From CAZQNF01 sp964403325 (GTDB lineage Bacteria > Patescibacteriota > Patescibacteriia > Magasanikbacterales > GWA2-37-8), in contig CAYOFO010000051.1 in assembly GCA_964403325.1 (NCBI GenBank), positions 1-8,197 of the forward strand: 8,197 bases of DNA, in the 5' to 3' direction. Both the position numbers and the translations under genes were made by a program. Positions 3,799-8,197 of the stretch are shown here, piece by piece (positions within the stretch are counted from its first letter, which is position 1; each line of letters starts with the position of its first letter). The notes beneath the pieces are model-generated. The model was not told where the DNA came from. It saw nothing but the letters and a program-made list of their open reading frames with translations, and did not search any database.

Positions 3799-5562
3799 TT
3801 AGTCTAAACCCTGGAGATTATCCAGCGCCTCTTTTACCAACGGGACAATGACCTGTTGTGTTCGCACACTTTGAGCTGTGTTCCGGATCGGAAAAGCGAG
3901 AGCGGGTATTAAAAACTCCCGTGAACTAAATTGGGTATAACCATTTTGAAAAAAATCAAGATACACTTGACTGGGCGTACCAAGCTCAATCATAACAGGA
4001 GAATCATTCTCTTTATCAAGCATAACACCGTTTATTCCTCCTTGAATAGCTTGGGCAATAATTCGTTCGGCGCTTGTTTCTAACTCATATTCTGAATCCA
4101 CATACTGGTGATTCTTTATACCAATAACAGTTTTTACTGACCTGCCTCCATCCGCCATTTTTACTCGTATTCCTCCTCTTTTACCTTTACTGTCAAACAA
4201 AACATGCCCCTTATAAGTAAATGGAAAAATTACTTCAATTTCTGTAGGGGAAATTTTCTCAACCACCGTCTCGTCATAGCCCACAAACGAGACATTGTGT
4301 AAAACTAAAAAATCCCGCGCTGTTTTTTTAACCTCTTCATCACCCAATATTTCTAGAGAATTTTTTTGAGAAGACAGTTCTCGGCGCTGTTTTTCCCACC
4401 CCTCTACCTGCGCCTCTTGATTTATTTCCAACCCCTCAGTTTGCAAATAGCTAAATTCGTGCAAGTATCCATCTGAAGTTTTTTCTTCATATATACAACT
4501 AAGTACTTTGGAGCTAGCTGGTTCCAAAAGAGGCACCCCACCAATTGGCGGTATTGGCTCGGGCACAGTACAGGGCGAATCTTTGGTAGCATTACTAAAT
4601 ACCCTACCGGTTGCCGCCAGGTTTGTTAAACGGTCACCTGTATAGACAATCCTCCGTTGGTCAGACACCACCATCTTTTTTCCATCTTCCTCACCGTTAT
4701 TTCCGAAAAAAATCTCTATGTTCCCAAACGCATGCGGCAGCAAAGAATGTGTTTCTGTCAGATTACTCGATTCATTTCTCAAATTCATTTTTGGCAGTAT
4801 GAAACCAAAGAAGCCCAATGCCATCACGCCGACGAAAAAAATAGTTCTTCGAGCTGCCACCATTTCTCTGAAAAAATCTTTTATCACTGATTGAACTGGT
4901 TTTTTTTCTAACGCTTCATTCTTTATTTGTTTTATTAAATCTTGGTCTAACTCTCCGGTCTCAATATTATTTTCCCTCTGAGAAACCAATGCGTCTAAAA
5001 TAATTTTAATACCCACAAAACCAACGAGCATCTGCCAAGAGGTGCCGAAATAAGCTAACGCCACCGCAGCACTCATTATTCCGATATGAAGCGTGATGAC
5101 GCGTTTATAGGCAGCAAATAACCGAGGAGTCGGTTTTGAAACCAAATACGCACCATTTAAACAAAAATTATTTACAAATGAATGCGCGTGACTTAAAAAA
5201 ATTGACAAAGCAGCCCACACCACATTTCGCAGTTCATTCAGAATAATCGTAGTATCAAAAATATTTTTAAAGTGGCCGCCAAACACACCAACAATAAAAC
5301 ATACATACAGATACATGAAAAAACCATAGTGCATGATAAAAAAAATTCCCATTTGGAATTTTTTAAGGGCTCGTCTTTTTGTAGAAACTTGTTGACTCAA
5401 GCCCATTTTTAAAATACTAAAAAATCCAATAATTACACTTTCTACCCAATAGAGCAGCATAATCTGATACACCCTCCAACCAAAAAATGCCACTCCGATT
5501 AACGGGCTAAGATTGGACACAATCAAAATTAAAGTTGAAACATTTTTTGATTTAAAATTCAT
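3799..5562 (-). CDS. DUF6498 membrane protein with large extracytoplasmic C-terminal domain (587 aa)
   Basis: The N-terminal third matches DUF6498: SNLSPLIGVAFFGW, LLYWVESVIIGFFSILKM (37-53, with the family's W-x-E and G-x6-K), MHYGFFMYLYV (77-87), LSHAHSFVNNF (123-133) and LHIGIMSAAVAL followed by a final GIKIILDAL helix. Six membrane helices lie at about 8-28, 32-52, 72-95, 112-131, 155-174 and 177-192. A charged loop (193-238) leads to a seventh helix at about 240-257, and then some 330 residues that should lie outside the membrane. The tail has a Pro/Glu-rich stretch (CTVPEPIPPIGGVPLLEPAS), a helical segment, and a beta-rich part (TEIEVIFPFTYKGHVLFDSK, then GGIRVKMADGG) like repeat-type domains of uncharacterised envelope proteins. 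DUF6498 proteins are usually only the membrane part, so this is a fusion. Function is unknown. ATG 5562 has TTAACAT just upstream and no Shine-Dalgarno motif, so it may be leaderless. Confidence 0.85.
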   Translation of the reverse strand: MNFKSKNVSTLILIVSNLSPLIGVAFFGWRVYQIMLLYWVESVIIGFFSILKMGLSQQVSTKRRALKKFQMGIFFIMHYGFFMYLYVCFIVGVFGGHFKNIFDTTIILNELRNVVWAALSIFLSHAHSFVNNFCLNGAYLVSKPTPRLFAAYKRVITLHIGIMSAAVALAYFGTSWQMLVGFVGIKIILDALVSQRENNIETGELDQDLIKQIKNEALEKKPVQSVIKDFFREMVAARRTIFFVGVMALGFFGFILPKMNLRNESSNLTETHSLLPHAFGNIEIFFGNNGEEDGKKMVVSDQRRIVYTGDRLTNLAATGRVFSNATKDSPCTVPEPIPPIGGVPLLEPASSKVLSCIYEEKTSDGYLHEFSYLQTEGLEINQEAQVEGWEKQRRELSSQKNSLEILGDEEVKKTARDFLVLHNVSFVGYDETVVEKISPTEIEVIFPFTYKGHVLFDSKGKRGGIRVKMADGGRSVKTVIGIKNHQYVDSEYELETSAERIIAQAIQGGINGVMLDKENDSPVMIELGTPSQVYLDFFQNGYTQFSSREFLIPALAFPIRNTAQSVRTQQVIVPLVKEALDNLQGLD

Positions 5563-5616
5563 ATATGTTAAAAGAGTTTTTTAAGGATCGTTCACAACTC
5601 TAAACTTGAAATTCTT

Positions 5617-5823
5617 TTAAGAGTTAGTTACTTTAAAAGATTTTATAACTTCATCGTGCACCACCGGTTCAAAACCACAATTAAACCTCTCGGTAATCAA
5701 GCTCAATTCGTATAACTTTTTATTTTTTAAAAATTGGATTTTAAAATTACGTTGCCACTAGCGATGCAAACGGAAACATCGGTAAACCCCAAATTTTCCA
5801 AATATTTTCTCAAAGCTGTCGTT
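5617..5823 (-). pseudogene. Remnant of a second DUF1697 gene
   Basis: The minus strand at 5736-5823 encodes TTALRKYLENLGFTDVS then VCIASGNVILKS, which matches residues 22-49 of the intact DUF1697 protein encoded at 6972-7535 (SSLKKCLEDLGFFNVSTYIASGNVIVRS). A TGA lies directly before it and a TAA soon after, and a shifted frame then continues as KNKKLYELSLITERF to a TAA at 5617-5619, consistent with a frameshift in the next helix region. Upstream, to about 5930, another frame reads YLGILIFPFIELAENKISL, collinear with YVILIRGINVGGKNKLSM, so the N-terminus may also survive beyond a small insertion. Most of the C-terminal half is gone. It cannot make a functional protein. The rest of 5563-5987 holds no gene. 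Confidence 0.75.
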
Positions 5824-5987
5824 CACACTTTGTTTCTGCGGCTGACAAAGCTCTATCAGCTACCATCAAATCATTGATTTTTAACGAAATTTTGTTTTCT
5901 GCAAGCTCTATGAATGGAAATATTAAAATTCCCAAATAATTCCCAGAATTAATTTTATTATTCTTTCAAATTTTTTCTATAACTTAA

Positions 5988-6551
5988 TCATACTTTAAAA
6001 CACTTTACCTCGTGGTCATTAACCATGCCTATTGCCTGCATAAAAGCATAGCAAATAGTTGAACCCACGAATTTAAAACCGCGTTTTAATAAATCTTTAC
6101 TGAGTGCATCTGACTCTTTGGTTTTCGTAGGGATATCTTTTATTGATTTGACTTTATTTTTAATCGGCTTACCGCCCACGAATTGCCAAATATATTTGTC
6201 GAATGAACCGAATTCTTTTTGTACCTCCAAAAACTTGTGGGCGTTCGTTATGGTCGCGGCAATTTTGAGGCGATTGCGAATAATGCCGGGGTTAGCGAGC
6301 AATTGTTCAACCTGTTTACTCCCGTACCGCGCGATCTTTGCCGCATCAAACCCATCCAGGGCTTGGCGATAATTTTCGCGCTTATTTAGCACCGTATTCC
6401 AGCTCAGGCCCGCCTGTGCGCCTTCGAGAATCAGGAACTCAAACAATACTTTATCATCGTGGACAGGAGCGCCCCATTCCGTGTCGTGGTAAGTAACCAT
6501 AAGCGGATTATCCTCGCCCACCCAAGCACAACGAACTTTATCTTTTTGCAT
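5988..6551 (-). CDS. tag: DNA-3-methyladenine glycosylase I (187 aa)
   Basis: Tag removes 3-methyladenine from alkylated DNA and starts base excision repair in the cytoplasm. The length equals that of E. coli Tag. The zinc-binding set is complete: C8 (RCAW), H22 (YHDTEWG), H180 and C184 (NDHEVKC), matching Cys4, His17, His175 and Cys179 of the E. coli enzyme. E43 in LEGAQAGLSW matches its base-recognition Glu38, and W51 matches the following tryptophan. Further family blocks are KRENYR (57-62), NPGIIRNRLKI, and SDALSKDLLKRGFKFVGST followed by ICYAFMQAIG. It starts 3 bases after the stop of the membrane protein gene and is the last gene of a probable operon. Stop is TGA. No Shine-Dalgarno motif, so translational coupling is likely. 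Confidence 0.96.
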   Translation of the reverse strand: MQKDKVRCAWVGEDNPLMVTYHDTEWGAPVHDDKVLFEFLILEGAQAGLSWNTVLNKRENYRQALDGFDAAKIARYGSKQVEQLLANPGIIRNRLKIAATITNAHKFLEVQKEFGSFDKYIWQFVGGKPIKNKVKSIKDIPTKTKESDALSKDLLKRGFKFVGSTICYAFMQAIGMVNDHEVKCFKV

Positions 6552-6554
6552 AAT

Positions 6555-6938
6555 TTATTTCGTTTTTAATTTTCCGCCCACCCACACAAACACCGGCCCT
6601 GTCACCGCGAGCGCAATCGGGTACCAATGGTTGCCCAAACTCCATCCGCCGACTACACCGGCAATACCCCCAAACCCACCCAGTACCATAAGCGCAATCA
6701 CATGTTTCATCGGGCTCGTTGGTGCGAGCTTGGCGGTGATGTAGCCACCGATAATGGTGTAAACACTCCTATAAACAAGGGCGAGCATCAGCATCCACGG
6801 CAGAGTTGCTTCTGGGTGAGTTGACGGCGGTAAAACACCCATCACCTCTAATATCGCATCCGTCGCAACCGACAAAACCGCTACCGTAGCAAACCCCACC
6901 AACACTGCGCCAATACTTTTAAAAAAATTTTTACTCAT
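6555..6938 (-). CDS. Small four-helix membrane protein (127 aa), function unknown
   Basis: The protein is mostly membrane: helices at about 9-29, 47-67, 79-98 and 105-123, with short polar loops and a basic C-terminus (GGKLKTK) that should stay inside. The helices are rich in Gly, Ala and Val; the second carries ALVYRSVYTIIGGYITAKLAP, and the third and fourth include GGFGGIAGVVGG and GPVFVWVGG. I do not recognise a named family; similar Gly-rich small proteins occur as hypotheticals in several phyla. It lies 33 bases after the DUF1697 gene and 3 bases before tag on the same strand, so the three genes are probably co-transcribed. That does not prove a role in repair. ATG 6938 has no Shine-Dalgarno motif. 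Stop is TAA. Confidence 0.85.
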   Translation of the reverse strand: MSKNFFKSIGAVLVGFATVAVLSVATDAILEVMGVLPPSTHPEATLPWMLMLALVYRSVYTIIGGYITAKLAPTSPMKHVIALMVLGGFGGIAGVVGGWSLGNHWYPIALAVTGPVFVWVGGKLKTK

Positions 6939-6971
6939 AACTTTATAAATTAACTAGATAAATATTAGGTT

Positions 6972-7535
6972 TTATTTACTACTTTTCTTGCTTTTTTCAA
7001 GCAAGCTTAGAAGCTTGGTAGTCGTGTTCCAATTACGGATAGTCATAGATTGGTAAGCAGGTGTTCCAACAATTTTACTCAGCCGGCTTTTGGTGCGGAG
7101 CGAACTTAAACGCTGTGAATAAATCACGTCTTTACCTGGCCAGATGGTATCCACCCCCTCTTTTGGGTTAAATACCCGTGTCGCCTCTTTAGAACCAATG
7201 TCAATGAGAAAAATCACATCACTGTGATATTTTGCCGGCTCTTCACCAAAGCCTGTTGGTTTATGGTCAATTACTGCCTGCAACTGAGCCTGTGTCAACA
7301 CGAGCACTTTAAGAAGCTTGCTATCAAGCTTAAAACTTTGAGGTAAGACCTTTTCAATCTCAGCTTTTACTTTATCCGCGGTTTTATCTGATCGCACAAT
7401 CACGTTGCCGCTAGCGATATACGTCGAAACATTGAAAAACCCAAGATCTTCCAAACATTTTTTTAAGCTAGACATTGATAGTTTATTTTTACCACCAACA
7501 TTGATGCCGCGGATGAGTATGACGTAAGTTTTCAT
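6972..7535 (-). CDS. DUF1697 family protein (187 aa)
   Basis: This is a DUF1697 (PF08002) protein, a widespread small cytoplasmic family with no established function. The N-terminal signature is clear: YVILIRGINVGGKNKLSM (4-21), then LEDLGFFNVSTYIASGNVIV (28-47), which carries the family's Y-I-x-S-G-N-V. The C-terminal hallmark is the TIRNWNTTTKL block shortly before the end. Length is normal. Three Met codons begin the frame (7550, 7538, 7535). I chose 7535 because members usually start directly before T-Y-x-x-L-x-R-G-I-N-V, and because 7550 lies inside the inverted repeat next to the predicted transcript start. First gene of the operon with the membrane protein and tag. A broken paralogue lies at 5617-5823. 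Confidence 0.92.
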   Translation of the reverse strand: MKTYVILIRGINVGGKNKLSMSSLKKCLEDLGFFNVSTYIASGNVIVRSDKTADKVKAEIEKVLPQSFKLDSKLLKVLVLTQAQLQAVIDHKPTGFGEEPAKYHSDVIFLIDIGSKEATRVFNPKEGVDTIWPGKDVIYSQRLSSLRTKSRLSKIVGTPAYQSMTIRNWNTTTKLLSLLEKSKKSSK

Positions 7536-7545
7536 CATTTTAAAA

Positions 7546-7569
7546 AACATTTAAACATTTTTAAATGTT
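7546..7569. promoter_or_regulatory. Perfect inverted repeat over the DUF1697 promoter, possible operator
   Basis: AACATTTAA (7546-7554) and TTAAATGTT (7561-7569) are exact complements separated by six bases. The right arm covers most of the predicted -10 box of the DUF1697 operon and the left arm covers the region just after its start site, a typical position for a repressor site. It could also be a weak AT-rich hairpin. No regulator gene is seen in the window. Confidence 0.4.
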
Positions 7570-7593
7570 ACTTGATTCAGAAACAAAAAACAA
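7565..7593 (-). promoter_or_regulatory. Probable promoter of the DUF1697-tag operon
   Basis: On the minus strand, TTGTTT (-35, 7588-7593) and TAACAT (-10, 7565-7570) are exactly 17 bases apart; each matches the sigma-70 consensus at four of six positions. The predicted start near 7558 gives a leader of about 22 bases to ATG 7535, but only about 8 to ATG 7550, which supports the internal start. Confidence 0.5.
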
Positions 7594-7675
7594 TCCCAGT
7601 TGAGCTGTTTCGATATGCGTAGACATTATTTCATCAAAGTTAATCAAGCAATAATCGATATACTCCAAACCCGCC

Positions 7676-7704
7676 TTTACAGCCAGAAAAATAATGGATA
7701 CCAT
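7676..7704 (+). promoter_or_regulatory. Possible promoter of the YdeI-family gene
   Basis: TTTACA (7676-7681) and TACCAT (7699-7704) are spaced by 17 bases. If used, transcription would begin at or just before the ATG at 7713, giving a leaderless or nearly leaderless message. The match is modest and the AT-rich context offers alternatives. The 7570-7712 stretch is otherwise an intergenic region between divergent genes. Confidence 0.3.
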
Positions 7705-7712
7705 GTAATTAT

Positions 7713-8197
7713 ATGCAGGAAATATTTGTCAAAAATAAAAAAGAATTATGGGCGTGGCTCGAAAAAAACCACACTCAAACAGAAAGTGTCTGGCTTAAGC
7801 ACTATAAATTTGCGAGTGGAAAAACTGATCTTACTCGTGATTTTTTGGTAGATTACCTGCTTTGCTTCGGATGGATAGATTCTGTACCAAATAAGGTAGA
7901 CGAATATAGGACAAAGATACGAATTTCTCCTCGCAAACCCAATAGTGTCTGGAGCCAAATAAATAAAGACAAAGCTGAGAAGCTTATAAAAACAAAGATG
8001 ATGCAAGAGTCCGGATTGAAAGTGATTGCGATAGCTAAAGAAAAAGGTACCTGGGACAAAGCATATTTACCGCAAAGCAAAATGACGGTACCAAACGATT
8101 TCTTGAAACTTATTAAGAAAAAAGAAAATGAAGATGCTTATAATTTTTTTAAAACATTTGATAAAACGAATCTTTACGCAGTTGGGTACAGACTTGC
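7713..8197 (+). CDS. YdeI/OmdA family protein, 3' end outside the window (161 aa seen)
   Basis: The frame is open from ATG 7713 to the window edge. An in-frame TAA at 7692 and the lack of another ATG fix the start. Family motifs are strong: ELWAWLEKNH (11-20), ESVWLKHYKFASGK (24-37), CFGWIDS (51-57), SPRKPNSVWSQINK (72-85) and GTWDKAYLPQ (112-121), in the order seen in YdeI/OmdA (OmpD-associated) proteins. Members are usually about 190 residues, so only a short tail is missing. Some members are named bacteriocin-protection proteins, but the molecular role is not established. It is divergent from the DUF1697-tag operon, with some 177 bases between the starts. No Shine-Dalgarno motif. Confidence 0.9.
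   Translation, partial: MQEIFVKNKKELWAWLEKNHTQTESVWLKHYKFASGKTDLTRDFLVDYLLCFGWIDSVPNKVDEYRTKIRISPRKPNSVWSQINKDKAEKLIKTKMMQESGLKVIAIAKEKGTWDKAYLPQSKMTVPNDFLKLIKKKENEDAYNFFKTFDKTNLYAVGYRL

Noticed and set aside
3558..3851. A 97-aa plus-strand ORF as a real gene.
   Set aside because: It has no promoter or Shine-Dalgarno motif and no family match, and its tail overlaps the convergent DUF6498 gene. It is described as part of a gene-poor stretch instead.
5613..5640. The hairpin TCTTTTAA/TTAAAAGA as a terminator.
   Set aside because: The stem is all A-T apart from one pair and lacks a clean T run after it; it is too weak to call.
5988..5990. UGA read as glycine, as in Gracilibacteria or Absconditabacteria.
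   Set aside because: The tag gene ends properly at TGA near the family's normal length, and no gene here contains an in-frame TGA. Reading through would add only a few residues, so the test is weak, but nothing supports recoding.
7746..8080. Minus-strand ORFs opposite the YdeI-family gene.
   Set aside because: The plus strand carries clear YdeI motifs over the whole stretch, so these are antisense shadows.

Overview
The window looks like a chromosomal stretch from an AT-rich bacterium with small genes and a loose, repeat-littered accessory region. I lean towards Candidate Phyla Radiation/Patescibacteria (Parcubacteria-like). The reasons are a DUF6498 membrane protein fused to a large extracytoplasmic domain, a YceI lipoprotein, the absence of Shine-Dalgarno motifs at every start, a tRNA without encoded CCA, and many orphan or decayed genes. 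This placement is inference; there is no rRNA or ribosomal protein gene to anchor it. The standard code fits: TAA, TAG and TGA all appear as plausible stops.

Layout, left to right. 1-74: the 3' end of a tRNA with its terminator. 179-886: an orphan exported protein on the + strand. 941-1246: the first copy (A) of a three-copy repeat, a terminator, an inverted-repeat region that could fold as RNA, and a bidirectional terminator. 1261-1995 (-): a YceI-domain lipoprotein. 2155-2443 (-): the decayed C-terminus of a serine recombinase. 2608-3015 (+): an orphan soluble protein with its own promoter and a leader hairpin. 3016-3798: no confident gene, but dense repeat structure: copy C (inverted), AT-rich inverted repeats, copy B and a strong terminator. 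3799-5562 (-): the DUF6498 fusion. 5617-5823 (-): a broken second copy of a DUF1697 gene. 5988-7535 (-): a probable operon of DUF1697, a four-helix membrane protein and 3-methyladenine DNA glycosylase I (tag). 7713-8197 (+): a divergent YdeI/OmdA-family gene that runs off the window end.

How the genes relate: tag, DUF1697 and YdeI-family genes are small single-copy accessory genes, and here they sit together around one divergent promoter region with an inverted repeat over the DUF1697 -10 box. The broken DUF1697 copy just beyond tag suggests duplication or repeated acquisition at this place. The left half (tRNA, recombinase remnant, orphan genes, repeats) reads like an old integration site next to a tRNA.

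The most novel signal is the three-copy element A/B/C: a 41-nt ungapped core with flanks that can form a stem in each copy although the bases differ. Copy B ends in a terminator that is almost identical to the terminator of the tRNA at the left edge, so the family may be tRNA-derived or an undescribed structured RNA.
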